The translations under genes and the position numbers were made by a program. Positions 1 through 9,320 of a stretch of 64,000 nt of DNA are shown in pieces. The stretch spans positions 9,530 through 73,529 of the forward strand of contig JBBSBI010000007.1 of NCBI GenBank assembly GCA_038251425.1. The letters are read 5' to 3'. Positions within the stretch are counted from its first letter, which is position 1. Every line of letters starts with the position of its first letter. The DNA comes from JBBRRP01 sp038251425 (GTDB lineage Bacteria; Myxococcota_A; Polyangia; Polyangiales; Polyangiaceae). The notes below the pieces were generated by a model. It made no database searches. It was not told the DNA's origin and worked only from the letters and a program-made list of their open reading frames with translations.

Positions 1-2443
1 GCTCATCATCCGAGCGGATGCGCATCGCATAGAAGCTGCGCCATACGAAGAACAACATCGCACCGAAGAACGCCACCGCGAGCCCGATGCTCAGCTGACG
101 GTCCAGTTCGATAGCGAGCTCAACAGCCAGCAAGCCAAACAGCGTGGTGAACTTAATGATCGGGTTGAGCGCAACGGAGGTGGTGTCCTTGAATGGATCA
201 CCCACCGTATCGCCCACGACACACGCCGCGTGAAGATCGGTTCCCTTTTCCTTGAGATCAACCTCGACCACCTTCTTCGCGTTATCCCACGCGCCGCCGG
301 CGTTAGCCAGGAAGAGCGCCTCGAACAGACCAAAAAGGGCGATAGAAATCAGATACCCAATGAAGAAGAAGGGCTCGACGCAGGCGAAGGCCAAGGTGCC
401 AAAGAACACCACCAAGAAGATGTTGAACATGCCCTTTTGTGCGTACTTCGTGCAGATTTCGACCACGCGCTTGCTGTCTTCAACCGAAGCTCTCTCGGCG
501 CTGCCGTCGAGGCGCATGTTCTTTTTGATGAACTCAACGGCACGGTAAGCGCCCGTCGAAACGGCCTGGGTGGAGGCGCCGGCAAACCAGAACACCACCG
601 CGCCACCCGTGACGAGACCCAACAAGAAAGGAGGATGCATTATCGAGAGCATCTCCATGTTCTTGGTGAGGCCCTGCGTGAGCACCATAATGATCGAGAA
701 AATCATCGTGGTAGCACCCACGACAGCCGTCCCGATCAACACCGGCTTGGCGGTTGCCTTGAAGGTATTGCCCGCGCCATCGTTTTCTTCGAGCAAGTGC
801 TTGGCGCGCTCGAAGTTAACGGTGATGCCAAAGTCCTTCTTCAGCTCGGCCTCGATATTGGGAATGGTCTCGATCAAGCTGAGTTCGTAGACGGACTGAG
901 CGTTATCGGTAACGGGGCCGTAAGAATCCACGGCGATCGTGACCGGACCCATGCCGAGGAAGCCGAAAGCAACCAAGCCGAACGCAAAGACCGCCGGGGC
1001 AATCATGATCGTGTCCACGCCCTCGAGGCTCACGATATAGGAAACACCCATCAACGCGACAATGATGATCCCGAGCCAAAAAGCGGCAAAATTCCCCGCT
1101 GTGAGGCCGGCTAGAATATTCAGGGAGGCGCCGCCTTCGCGCGAAGCCGTGACGACCTCATCGACGTGGGCGGAACCTGTCGAGGTGAAGACCTTCACCA
1201 CTTCCGGAATGATCGCTCCAGCGAGAGTTCCGCAGGAGATGATGATCGAGAGCTTCCACCAGAGCGTTCCGTCGCCAAGCTCCGGAATCAACAGATAGGA
1301 ACAGAGGAAGGTGAGTCCAACCGAAACGATCGAGGTGAGCCACACGAGCTGCGTGAGGGGCTTTTCGAAGTCCATCTTGTCGGCCGTACCGTACGTGGCC
1401 TTCTGGATTAGCTCGTTCAGGAGGTAGCTGGCAGCGCTCGCGACCACCATCATGATGCGCATGGCGAAGATCCAAACCAAGAGCTGCACTTGGACCGCTT
1501 CAGTGGGGACGGCGAGCAAGATGAACGAGATGAGAGCCACGCCGGTGACGCCGTAGGTCTCGAAACCATCGGCGCTCGGTCCAACCGAGTCGCCCGCGTT
1601 GTCGCCCGTGCAGTCCGCGATCACGCCAGGATTGCGCGCGTCGTCTTCCTTGACGCCAAACACAATCTTCATCAGGTCCGCCCCGATGTCGGCGATCTTA
1701 GTGAAAATGCCGCCCGCGATGCGCAAGGCTGAAGCGCCCAATGACTCGCCAATCGCGAAGCCAATGAAGCACGGACCAGCGAGGTTCCCAGGCACAAACA
1801 GCAGAATGCAGAGCATCAACAGGAGCTCGACGCTGATCAACAGCATGCCGATGCTCATGCCGGCGCGAAGCGGGATGGCGTACACCGGGAAGGGCTTACC
1901 AGCCAGACCGGCGAATGCGGTGCGCGAGTTGGCGTAGGTGTTGATGCGAATGCCGTACCAAGCCACGCCGTAGCTGCCCGCGATGCCCACTAAGCTGAAA
2001 CCCAGAATGATGAGCACCCGCATGGCGTCGTTGTCCATCAGGACACCGAAATAAACGACCATGATGCTGCCGATGAACAGCTCCAGCACGAGGAGGAACT
2101 TGCCCTGGGTTATCAGGTATGTTTTGCAAGTTTCCCAGATAATCGCGCTGACTTCCTTCATCGAACGATGCGCTGGTAGGTCGCGGATTTGGCGCAATGT
2201 GAGGAAGGCAAACACGAGCCCGAGCACGCACACGATGAGCCCGTAGCTGAGCAACGTGCTGCCAGGCATACCGAGCATCTCAACAGAGCTCAGATCGGGA
2301 ACCACGAGGTTGGCCTCACCGCCGTGAACGGGAGCTTCACCGTCAGCAGCTCTCGCGAGCGATGGCCAAAACAGCGCGACGCCGAGCACTGCGCCCAGCG
2401 CCTGCAACGACCGAGGGAACAAGGAAAAAAGCTTTGAGAACAC
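1..2443 (-). CDS. hppA: Membrane-bound proton-pumping pyrophosphatase, 3' end outside the window
   Basis: Integral membrane enzyme that couples hydrolysis of pyrophosphate to ion (normally proton) export across the cytoplasmic membrane. About 814 codons are visible. The pyrophosphate-binding region reads DIGADLMKIVF, followed by IADCTGDNAGDSVGP, and a further acidic motif reads VVGDTVGDPFKDT; all are hallmarks of the M-PPase family. The potassium-dependence signature reads GNTFKATAKP, with Lys at the position that marks potassium-independent proton pumps. Start is a GTG at 2441-2443 behind GGAGG. The first roughly 30 residues look like an extra N-terminal hydrophobic segment ending AARA, possibly a cleaved signal. 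The frame is still open at base 1, with a sequence (FFVWRSFYAMRIRSDDE) expected near the C-terminus, so little is missing. Family identity is very secure; ion specificity is inferred. Confidence 0.95.
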   Translation of the reverse strand, partial: MFSKLFSLFPRSLQALGAVLGVALFWPSLARAADGEAPVHGGEANLVVPDLSSVEMLGMPGSTLLSYGLIVCVLGLVFAFLTLRQIRDLPAHRSMKEVSAIIWETCKTYLITQGKFLLVLELFIGSIMVVYFGVLMDNDAMRVLIILGFSLVGIAGSYGVAWYGIRINTYANSRTAFAGLAGKPFPVYAIPLRAGMSIGMLLISVELLLMLCILLFVPGNLAGPCFIGFAIGESLGASALRIAGGIFTKIADIGADLMKIVFGVKEDDARNPGVIADCTGDNAGDSVGPSADGFETYGVTGVALISFILLAVPTEAVQVQLLVWIFAMRIMMVVASAASYLLNELIQKATYGTADKMDFEKPLTQLVWLTSIVSVGLTFLCSYLLIPELGDGTLWWKLSIIISCGTLAGAIIPEVVKVFTSTGSAHVDEVVTASREGGASLNILAGLTAGNFAAFWLGIIIVALMGVSYIVSLEGVDTIMIAPAVFAFGLVAFGFLGMGPVTIAVDSYGPVTDNAQSVYELSLIETIPNIEAELKKDFGITVNFERAKHLLEENDGAGNTFKATAKPVLIGTAVVGATTMIFSIIMVLTQGLTKNMEMLSIMHPPFLLGLVTGGAVVFWFAGASTQAVSTGAYRAVEFIKKNMRLDGSAERASVEDSKRVVEICTKYAQKGMFNIFLVVFFGTLAFACVEPFFFIGYLISIALFGLFEALFLANAGGAWDNAKKVVEVDLKEKGTDLHAACVVGDTVGDPFKDTTSVALNPIIKFTTLFGLLAVELAIELDRQLSIGLAVAFFGAMLFFVWRSFYAMRIRSDDE

Positions 2444-2699
2444 TAAGAAACCTCCACACAACCAGCACCAAACCAGAACCAGCCAGAGGCGGCTCAAGAA
2501 GCGTGCTTCGAGGGCCGGCAGCGGTAGTTCAGGGGGCGGACTAGAGCAGGATCGGGGCAGGGTGCAAGGGCTTCCCACCTTGAAACACGGGCCTTTGCGC
2601 TAGCCGGGGGTTTCTTGGCCAAATTCTGACGCGGCTGGGCGAATTCTGCGACATGCCCGGTGGTGCTGCGGTAGGAATGCCAGGCCTTAGAATCCGAGT

Positions 2700-3938
2700 A
2701 TGAGCGCGTCGCCGAAACTGGATCCGAGCGCAGAAGTGCTCCGCGTGGTGGGAGCCGGACCGCGTTCCACACTGAAGAGGCTTGTCCCAGCGCTGCTCAC
2801 ACTGTTGGTGTTGGGAGTTCTTACAGTCGGAGTCATCCTCTGGCGCAAGAACCAAGCTGCCGCGGGGCCAGTCTTTGAAAGTGCCCTCGTGCAACGCACG
2901 GACATTCAAGTCACCGTTCGAGCAACGGGCACGCTGCAAACTCTGACGACGGTCGAGGTCGGTGCCGAAGTCACGGGGCGTTTACTCAAAGTGAACGTCG
3001 AGACGAATGATGTCGTGAAGCGCGGGCAAGTGCTGGCGGAGATTGACCCGGAGCAACTGCGAGCTGCCGTCGAACAATCAGCCGCTCAGGTTATCTCTTC
3101 GGAAGCGGCGATCCTGCTGGCGAAGGCTACCTTAACGGAGAGTCAGGCTTCGTTTCAGCGCAGCCAGCGTATGCTGAAAGAGGGCGTCGCTTCGCAATCC
3201 GAAGCTGAAGCTTCCACGGCCGGCCTTGGGCGCGCAGAAGCGAATCTGAAGAGTGCCAAAGCGAATGCTTCATTGGCACAGGCCTCGCTGAGATCTGCGC
3301 AATCAAGGCTCGGAAAGACCACGATTGTATCCCCCATCGATGGCGTCGTGCTCTCGAAATTGGTGGAACCCGGTCAAACGGTGACAGCTGGTTTTTCAAC
3401 TCCAGTTCTCTTTCGCTTGGCCCAAGATCTCACACGCATGCGCCTCACGGTCGATGTCGATGAAGCCGACGTGGGGCGGGTTCATGAGGGCGCTCGCGCC
3501 ACGTTCACGGTAGAGGCTTACCCGGAGCGGACCTTTGAGTCTCGCGTGCTCTCACTCTACAACGAGCCGAAGACATCGCAGAATGTGGTGACGTATCAAG
3601 CAGTGCTCGAGGTGGACAATGGCTCTAAGCTCCTCAAGCCAGGCATGACCTGCACAGCGACCATCATTTCAGAAACGCGCCCGCACGTGCTCAGTGTTCC
3701 CAATGCCGCGCTCAGATTCACGCCGCCAATACCCGCCGCGGGGTTTGCTGGAGCGCCCAAGAAGGCAGGCTTGGCAGGCGATAAAAGCCACCGTGTGTGG
3801 GTACCAAGTCCGAATGGGCCGAGCGCGATCACGCTCAAGATCGGGGCCTCCGACGGCGCGCGCACGGAGATTATCGAGCCTGTTCCTGGGCTTTCTGAGG
3901 GTAAGCCGGTGCTCGTGGATGTGAAGGAACCCCATTGA
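2700..3938 (+). CDS. Periplasmic adaptor (membrane fusion) protein, MacA/HlyD family
   Basis: 412 residues. Links an inner-membrane ABC permease to the outer membrane. One membrane anchor lies at about residues 24-44 (VPALLTLLVLGVLTVGVILW), followed by a beta-barrel/lipoyl half-motif (GTLQTLTTVEVGAEVTGRL), an Ala/Ser-rich alpha-helical hairpin (about 120-195), the second lipoyl half (IVSPIDGVVLSKLVEPGQTV), then beta-barrel and membrane-proximal domains. First gene of a three-gene operon: its TGA stop overlaps the next ATG. Family assignment is firm. The substrate (macrolide, peptide, siderophore or lipoprotein) cannot be read, so no macA symbol is given. Confidence 0.9.
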   Translation: MSASPKLDPSAEVLRVVGAGPRSTLKRLVPALLTLLVLGVLTVGVILWRKNQAAAGPVFESALVQRTDIQVTVRATGTLQTLTTVEVGAEVTGRLLKVNVETNDVVKRGQVLAEIDPEQLRAAVEQSAAQVISSEAAILLAKATLTESQASFQRSQRMLKEGVASQSEAEASTAGLGRAEANLKSAKANASLAQASLRSAQSRLGKTTIVSPIDGVVLSKLVEPGQTVTAGFSTPVLFRLAQDLTRMRLTVDVDEADVGRVHEGARATFTVEAYPERTFESRVLSLYNEPKTSQNVVTYQAVLEVDNGSKLLKPGMTCTATIISETRPHVLSVPNAALRFTPPIPAAGFAGAPKKAGLAGDKSHRVWVPSPNGPSAITLKIGASDGARTEIIEPVPGLSEGKPVLVDVKEPH

Positions 3939-4648
3939 TGTCGAGCGCACCGGGGGCCGTGCCTTTGGTGGAGCTCCGGGCCGTCTCGCGGATCTACGGC
4001 AAGGCCGATTCCGAGGTGCGCGCACTCGATGCCGTCAGCTGCAGCATTGAAGACGGAGAATTTGTTGCCGTTACCGGGGCGAGCGGTTCGGGAAAGAGCA
4101 CTTGCCTGAACATGCTCGGCTGCCTCGATGTGCCCAGTGCCGGCGAATACCTGTTTCGCGGCGTCAACGTGGGTGCGCTCTCGGCTGATCAGTTGGCGCT
4201 CCTGCGCCGCAATTATCTGGGATTTGTATTTCAGGGTTTCAATCTCCTGGGGCGCACGAGCGCGCTTGAAAATGTTGAATTGCCGTTAGTCTACCGCCGC
4301 CTGGGCAGTAAAGAACGCCGATTGCTAGCACTTCAGGCTTTGGAGGAAGTGGGGCTTCGAGATCGTGCCTTGCATACGCCGGCCGAATTGTCTGGAGGGC
4401 AACAGCAGCGCGTCGCCATTGCCCGGGCCATGGTGAGCAAGCCCCAGATGTTGCTCGCCGACGAACCCACGGGCAATCTAGATTCGGCCAAAAAGGCTGA
4501 TATTATGCAGCTTTTAGTAAAGCTCAATCAGACTCGCCAACTGACGATCGTGATGGTGACGCACGAACACGATATCGCACAATACGCGACGCGCATCATT
4601 GTCTTCACCGATGGTCGCATCACCGACGATAGGAAAACGGGCCGATGA
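3938..4648 (+). CDS. ABC transporter ATPase, MacB/LolD-type
   Basis: 236 residues. Cytoplasmic ATPase energising the following permease. Visible motifs: Walker A GASGSGKST, Q-loop FVFQGFNLL, signature LSGGQQQRVAIARAM, Walker B MLLADEPTGNLD and switch His in MVTHEHD. All catalytic residues are present. The ATG at 3938 overlaps the adaptor's stop codon (TGATG), implying translational coupling; a TTG one codon upstream is less likely. Its own stop overlaps the permease start (ATGA). Length and motifs fit the LolD/MacB-type (3.A.1.122/125) exporter ATPases. Confidence 0.93.
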   Translation: MSSAPGAVPLVELRAVSRIYGKADSEVRALDAVSCSIEDGEFVAVTGASGSGKSTCLNMLGCLDVPSAGEYLFRGVNVGALSADQLALLRRNYLGFVFQGFNLLGRTSALENVELPLVYRRLGSKERRLLALQALEEVGLRDRALHTPAELSGGQQQRVAIARAMVSKPQMLLADEPTGNLDSAKKADIMQLLVKLNQTRQLTIVMVTHEHDIAQYATRIIVFTDGRITDDRKTGR

Positions 4649-5847
4649 TTTGGGCAACCATCATCATGGCCTTGCGTGAGATCCGCCGCAACACGCTGCG
4701 CTCCGTCCTCACAACCCTGGGCATCGTGATCGGAGTGGCTTCCGTGATCGCTATGGTAACGCTCGGGCGTGGCGCGACAGCAAAGATCACCCAAGAGATC
4801 TCAGGTATGGGGACCAATCTCCTGATCGTGGCTCCAGGCAGTGACCGGCGGGGTCCCACAGCCGCTTCGGCGACAGCGTTGAAGCTCGAAGATGCCACTG
4901 CGATCCGACGCGACGTGCAAGCGGTGGCGGAGGTCGCACCCACGGCCAGCCGTGGGGTGTTGGCCGTGTTTGGAAACAAGAATTGGAATACCGTGGCCAA
5001 TGGTTCGACCAATGAGTACTTCAGCGTGCGGCGTTTCGTGCTGGCCGAGGGTGAGCTGTTTTCAGAGACTCAACTCAAAGGATCTTTAGCGTGCGTGCTC
5101 GGTGCCACGGTTAGAAAAGAGCTGTTTGGAAGTTTGGATCCGCTGGGCGCGTCGATTCGCGTGGGTTCTGCGGCGTGCCTGGTGACGGGTGTGCTGGTTG
5201 CCAAGGGGCCTTCTACCTTTGGGCAAGATCAGGACGATTTTATCGTCATGCCACTTTTGGCATTCCAGCGTCGCATCTCAGGGAACACTGACGTGGGCAC
5301 CGTATTTGTAAGTGCCAAGAGCGACCAAGTCACCATCAAGGCAAAACAGCAAATCGAGCTATTGATGCGGGAGCGGCGTCACATCGCTGAAGGCCAAGCC
5401 AATGATTTCACGGTGCAAGACATGCAGGAAATCAGCAGCATGCTCGGCCGAATCACTGGATCGCTCACGGCACTTTTAGGAGCTATCGCTGGCGTGAGCC
5501 TGCTCGTCGGTGGGATCGGAATCATGAATATCATGCTAGTGTCAGTGACGGAGCGAACGCGCGAGATCGGCATTCGCCTCTCAATTGGAGCTCGTGGCAA
5601 AGAAGTGCTACTCCAGTTCTTAATTGAAGCGGTCACGCTTTCAATTCTTGGGGGTGCACTCGGTGTCGCCGTGGGTCTGCTCGCTTCTTTTATGGGCGCA
5701 CGCGCACTCAACCTGCCATTTGCCGTTGTGCCTGAGATCATCGGTGTCGCATTTGTGTTCTCCGCGACGGTTGGCGTGGCGTTTGGCTTCTTTCCTGCGC
5801 GAAAAGCCTCGCGCATGAATCCGATCGAGGCACTGCGGCACGAATAG
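4645..5847 (+). CDS. ABC transporter permease, MacB/FtsX family
   Basis: 400 residues with the MacB layout: a first membrane segment preceded by ALREIRRNTLRSVLTTLGI (about residues 8-45), a large periplasmic MacB_PCD domain (about 46-270), and three C-terminal membrane segments of the FtsX domain (LLGAIAGVSLLVGGIGIMNI; LSILGGALGVAVGLLASFMG; VAFVFSATVGVAFGFFPA), ending PARKASRMNPIEALRHE, the typical terminus. Here ATPase and permease are separate proteins, unlike E. coli MacB, where they are fused. Last gene of the operon; overlaps the ATPase gene by 4 bp. A mechanotransmission-type exporter or tripartite efflux system is inferred. Confidence 0.93.
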   Translation: MIWATIIMALREIRRNTLRSVLTTLGIVIGVASVIAMVTLGRGATAKITQEISGMGTNLLIVAPGSDRRGPTAASATALKLEDATAIRRDVQAVAEVAPTASRGVLAVFGNKNWNTVANGSTNEYFSVRRFVLAEGELFSETQLKGSLACVLGATVRKELFGSLDPLGASIRVGSAACLVTGVLVAKGPSTFGQDQDDFIVMPLLAFQRRISGNTDVGTVFVSAKSDQVTIKAKQQIELLMRERRHIAEGQANDFTVQDMQEISSMLGRITGSLTALLGAIAGVSLLVGGIGIMNIMLVSVTERTREIGIRLSIGARGKEVLLQFLIEAVTLSILGGALGVAVGLLASFMGARALNLPFAVVPEIIGVAFVFSATVGVAFGFFPARKASRMNPIEALRHE

Positions 5848-5912
5848 GGAGCGGGGATTTGGAGTGCAATTGGTGGGTGCGAGGGGTTCGTGCGCGGATT
5901 AGGATAGTAAGC

Positions 5913-6950
5913 ATGACAACTATCTGGAGCGCGGCGCGGGAGGGATGCTCTGGCGGATTGGTGTCGCGTTTCTCTGTGTCGCTTAGCCAAACGGGGGCGT
6001 GGCTAGCATTGGCCGTGCTGGGTGCGGCGTGCAGCGGCCCCCCCGCGCAACCTTCAACAGTTGCGACGGCGACACCTCCGAGTTGCACCGATCTCCCAAA
6101 AACCTGTGGCGCACTCAGCGCTGGGGATTGCTGCGAGAGTTTGCCGGTACCCGGTGGCAGCTTCCTTCGCAACAATGATGCCGCGCTACAGGCCACTGTT
6201 TCTGCTTTTCACTTGGACAAGTACGAGGTCAACGTTGGCCGTTTCCGGAAATTTGTGTCGGAATTTAATACCTGGCGTGCTGCCGGTAACCCGAGCGTCG
6301 GGTTCGGGCAACATCCGCTGATCCCGAAGTCGGGTTGGATGGCTGATTGGACGCAATTTCTGCCAGAAAGCACCGAGCGTTTCGGCTTGGCACTGCGCTG
6401 CGATAGGCAGAGTCAAACTTGGACGACGGAGCCCGGCGCCAACGAAACGCGTCCGATCAACTGCGTGAATTGGTACGAAGCCTTCGCCTTCTGCGCCTGG
6501 GATGGCGGCCGCCTGCCAACGTTGGCAGAGTGGAACTTCGCAGCGACGGCTGGCAATGAGCAACGAGAGTATCCGTGGTCGGTGCCAGCCACGGACACCA
6601 CGATCACTCCCGATTATGCCAGCTACTATTCCATGGGGGATTGTTGGGGTGATGGGCAACCAGGCTGCGGCCTCAGCGATTTTCTGAATGTGGGTAGCAA
6701 GCCTTTGGGCGATGGGAAGTATGGGCAAGCCGATCTCGCGGGGAATGTGCGAGAATGGGCTTTGGATTGGGCGCGCGCCTTTCCGATGCCCTGCAACGAT
6801 TGCTCAAATCTTGAATCAGGCGAGCTGCGTGTGTTGCGGGGCGGCGCTTGGAACAATGTAGCTGATCTGGTCAAGTCCTCAGCAATCTTGGAGGATTATC
6901 CGGCGAATCATTATTTTGTGATTGGCCTGCGCTGTGCTCGCAACCAGTGA
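5913..6950 (+). CDS. SUMF1/formylglycine-generating-enzyme-like lipoprotein
   Basis: 345 residues from the ATG at 5913; a TTG 54 bases upstream is in frame but less likely. The signal sequence ends in the lipobox LGAAC, so this is probably an exported lipoprotein. The remainder follows the SUMF1 (C-type-lectin-like) pattern: GGSFLRNN, FHLDKYEVNVGRFRKFV, NCVNWYEAFAFCAWDGGRLP, TLAEWNFAA, LAGNVREWALDW, RVLRGGAWNN and a final IGLRCARNQ. The Cys pair that binds copper in true formylglycine-generating enzymes is not evident in the usual C-terminal helix, so a binding or structural role is more likely than catalysis. The bases just before and over the start (5903-5915) match one half of the palindrome at 20468. 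Confidence 0.88.
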   Translation: MTTIWSAAREGCSGGLVSRFSVSLSQTGAWLALAVLGAACSGPPAQPSTVATATPPSCTDLPKTCGALSAGDCCESLPVPGGSFLRNNDAALQATVSAFHLDKYEVNVGRFRKFVSEFNTWRAAGNPSVGFGQHPLIPKSGWMADWTQFLPESTERFGLALRCDRQSQTWTTEPGANETRPINCVNWYEAFAFCAWDGGRLPTLAEWNFAATAGNEQREYPWSVPATDTTITPDYASYYSMGDCWGDGQPGCGLSDFLNVGSKPLGDGKYGQADLAGNVREWALDWARAFPMPCNDCSNLESGELRVLRGGAWNNVADLVKSSAILEDYPANHYFVIGLRCARNQ

Positions 6951-6959
6951 GAAGCTGCG

Positions 6960-7730
6960 TTACGCGCCCGGTGCAAAGCCCATCCATTCGAGCACATGCC
7001 GGATTTGGCGATCCCAGTAGTCCCAGGTGTGCCCAAACCCAGGATGCTCCTCGTACGTTAGCTCAACGCCGAGTTCTTGAGCGTGGCGCCGAAAGCGTAC
7101 GTTCTGGTCGTAAAGAAAATCGCTAGTGCCGCAGCACTGGTAGAGTCGAGGCTTGACTCCTTCGTGGGCTGCAAATTCACGGGCAAGCGCAAATAGGTCT
7201 TCCGGTGCTGTCAGCTGCGCGATGTCGCCAAAAATGCGCAGATATTCGGATTTATCGAGCGCCGTCCCATCCTGATAGCGCTGGCGAATATCGGTCGCTG
7301 GCGAGAGCGCTGCCGCTGCCGCAAACTTATCGGGCTCCAGCATGGCGAGCTTGAGCGCGCCGTAGCCGCCCATCGAGAGGCCTGCCACAAAGTTATCCTC
7401 CCGGCGCGCGGAAAGCCGAAAGAGCTCACGCGCCACCTCCGGCAGCTCATCGTTCACAAACTCGAAATAACGTCCACCTTGCTGCATGTCGGTGTAAAAG
7501 CTGCGATGCACGTTGGGCATCACCACCGCCAGGCCCGTGGGACGCACGTAACGCTCAATCGCAGTCCAGCGCTGCCAGACCGTGTGGTCATCCGAGCGCC
7601 CATGCAAGAGATAGAGCGTGGGATGGCCATCACCACCCCGGGATATTTGCGACCCCTGGGGCAGGATCACGTCCATCGAAGTCCACAGACCAAGGGCTTC
7701 AGAAAAGAAATCGCAACGGATGAGGGCCAT
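6960..7730 (-). CDS. Alpha/beta hydrolase, esterase D/tributyrin-esterase family
   Basis: 256 residues. The nucleophile elbow GLSMGGYGALKLAM carries the Ser of the catalytic triad; upstream HGRSDDHTVWQRW gives the oxyanion-hole region, and the C-terminal FGHTWDYWDRQI supplies the His. This pattern matches the esterase D/S-formylglutathione hydrolase-like group (acyl esterases acting on short-chain esters). No signal peptide is seen, so it is probably cytoplasmic. It lies 33 bases downstream of the lipoprotein gene on the same strand and may be co-transcribed with it; it converges with the SUMF1-like gene, only 9 bases away. The natural substrate is unknown. Confidence 0.85.
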   Translation of the reverse strand: MALIRCDFFSEALGLWTSMDVILPQGSQISRGGDGHPTLYLLHGRSDDHTVWQRWTAIERYVRPTGLAVVMPNVHRSFYTDMQQGGRYFEFVNDELPEVARELFRLSARREDNFVAGLSMGGYGALKLAMLEPDKFAAAAALSPATDIRQRYQDGTALDKSEYLRIFGDIAQLTAPEDLFALAREFAAHEGVKPRLYQCCGTSDFLYDQNVRFRRHAQELGVELTYEEHPGFGHTWDYWDRQIRHVLEWMGFAPGA

Positions 7731-7763
7731 TTGAGGCGGGTGGCTTAACGCACTCGGCGGCTA

Positions 7764-9179
7764 TCACCAAGGGAACCACTGCCGGGGCATTTTTTGCCAC
7801 TCGGTAGGGCGCGCGCGGTCGCCCTCGGGCACCACCAAAGAGCCGACATAATCGGCATGTTCGTAGACGCTACCGATCGATGCCGCAATGCCATCCAGGT
7901 CCTTTTCGCTCACCACACCATTGCTGGTAGCCTTGTAGAATTGAACCGTGATGCGGATCGGGAAGCTCGGATCGCGCTCGAGAGCTAAATCGTTGCCCTC
8001 AAGGAAAGGCCCGCGATTTTTGCCGTGACCGAGCACGGCTTGCTCCACATCACTCCGTTTCATTCCGGCGCCGTCGCTGGCCATCGCCTTGGGCGCTACG
8101 GAGGGCGCCTGAGCCTCTGCCATCGAGCTCGGGCCGCTCGAACCGAGGCCACCCAGGTAACCGCGATTCTGATGTTTGAGTGGTATTTGTACCAAAAATA
8201 GCACGTCCGCTCCGCGCGCTAACGCGCTCTTGTCATCCGCCGTTTTGGGCCCACCTTGAGCGCTGATGCGCTGCTCCACATCCTGTTTGCGTTCGGCGGT
8301 GAAAGCCGCGCGCTGTCCTTCGTTGTTGAAGTAAAGCTCCTGGCCGTAACCGGAAGTGGTGCTGTCTTGTGGGCTGTTCTCAATCGCGGTGATGCTCGTG
8401 CCTTGGCGTGTCACGAGCAGTGTGAGCACCGCCGGGGAGCCCGGCGCCGACTGATAATTGAAAACAACCGGGTTGAATTCGGCCTGGCCTTTCTTCGGAA
8501 TGGGCAGAAAAACAGCCTGAGCACTCACCAAGAAGTGCGTGTCTCGAGGTGCGAGAAGGTTGCCGCTGCCGCGCAACGACCACGGAGTTGCCAGGTATCC
8601 CCGAATATTTTTGAGTACGTCAGTGAGCGCCACCGTCTTCAAATTTGTTTTATCGCGCTGGTTGCCAATACGCACGAAGAACTTATCGGCTCGAATGTCG
8701 CCCGTACGGTCTTCAAAGTTAGGTAATCGAATCACTGGCAATAGGCCAGCTTGCTCTTGGTCGTTGCCCGCTGCCCGGTAACGAACCTGCAACGTGAGGT
8801 CGGTGATGTTGGGGCCCAGAGCCGAGCCTTCGGCGCGCCCCGTGTCTTCCCACATCACGTTCATGAGTGAGAGCCCGCGTCGCGTCACGGCCGCAGAGAG
8901 CTCGCTGTTGCTGGCCATGCCCACCACATGTTCGACAACGCTCGCATAGCTGGGTCCACCGAGAATGCCCCACTCTTCATTATCGCCCGTCTGCCGTGGG
9001 TCAGAGTTATCCGCACCGGTTGCCAAGGTGAGATCAGTAGTTGGCACGGCTGCCCCACCCTTCGCCGTGGTTGACGCCCCATTCGCGTCAGCATTGCCCG
9101 AAGCCTCCGGCGTTGCTTGCTGGGCTGCCCCGCATCCAAAAGCGCCCAACAACACCCAACATGCAGCTAATTTCTTCAT
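7764..9179 (-). CDS. Conserved lipoprotein of unknown function
   Basis: 471 residues from the ATG at 9179, chosen because it is preceded by GAGGTGAGG and begins a clean signal sequence (MKKLAACWVLLGAFGCG) with a possible lipobox Cys; an in-frame TTG 18 bases upstream is poorer. After an Ala/Thr-rich linker (about 20-60) the protein reads as a mixed alpha/beta exported domain with phrases such as FFVRIGNQRDKT, GYLATPWSLRG and VFNYQSAPGSPAVLTLL; a Gly/Ser/Ala-rich patch (GGLGSSGPSSMAEA) precedes the C-terminal domain. I recognise no catalytic motif or named domain. Divergently transcribed from the lipoprotein gene at 9321, with which it shares a promoter region of about 140 bases. Confidence 0.75.
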   Translation of the reverse strand: MKKLAACWVLLGAFGCGAAQQATPEASGNADANGASTTAKGGAAVPTTDLTLATGADNSDPRQTGDNEEWGILGGPSYASVVEHVVGMASNSELSAAVTRRGLSLMNVMWEDTGRAEGSALGPNITDLTLQVRYRAAGNDQEQAGLLPVIRLPNFEDRTGDIRADKFFVRIGNQRDKTNLKTVALTDVLKNIRGYLATPWSLRGSGNLLAPRDTHFLVSAQAVFLPIPKKGQAEFNPVVFNYQSAPGSPAVLTLLVTRQGTSITAIENSPQDSTTSGYGQELYFNNEGQRAAFTAERKQDVEQRISAQGGPKTADDKSALARGADVLFLVQIPLKHQNRGYLGGLGSSGPSSMAEAQAPSVAPKAMASDGAGMKRSDVEQAVLGHGKNRGPFLEGNDLALERDPSFPIRITVQFYKATSNGVVSEKDLDGIAASIGSVYEHADYVGSLVVPEGDRARPTEWQKMPRQWFPW

Positions 9180-9320
9180 ATCGACCTCACCTCTCAACGC
9201 AGCAGAATACCTGAGAACAACGAACTCACACAGCCAGAACGCACGGTCGGGTGGCCGCCTTACACCCTCTCCGTTGCAAAGATTCCGGCGTGTTCACCTC
9301 TTGGAGTACACTCCGCGCCC

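Noticed and set aside
230..1114. Long plus-strand open frame opposite the pyrophosphatase gene
   Set aside because: Its translation is His/Arg/Asp-rich and lacks any domain; the minus strand encodes clear M-PPase motifs across the same bases.
5913..6950. Active formylglycine-generating enzyme
   Set aside because: SUMF1 fold is clear but the Cys pair of the active site is not seen, so only a fold-level name is given.
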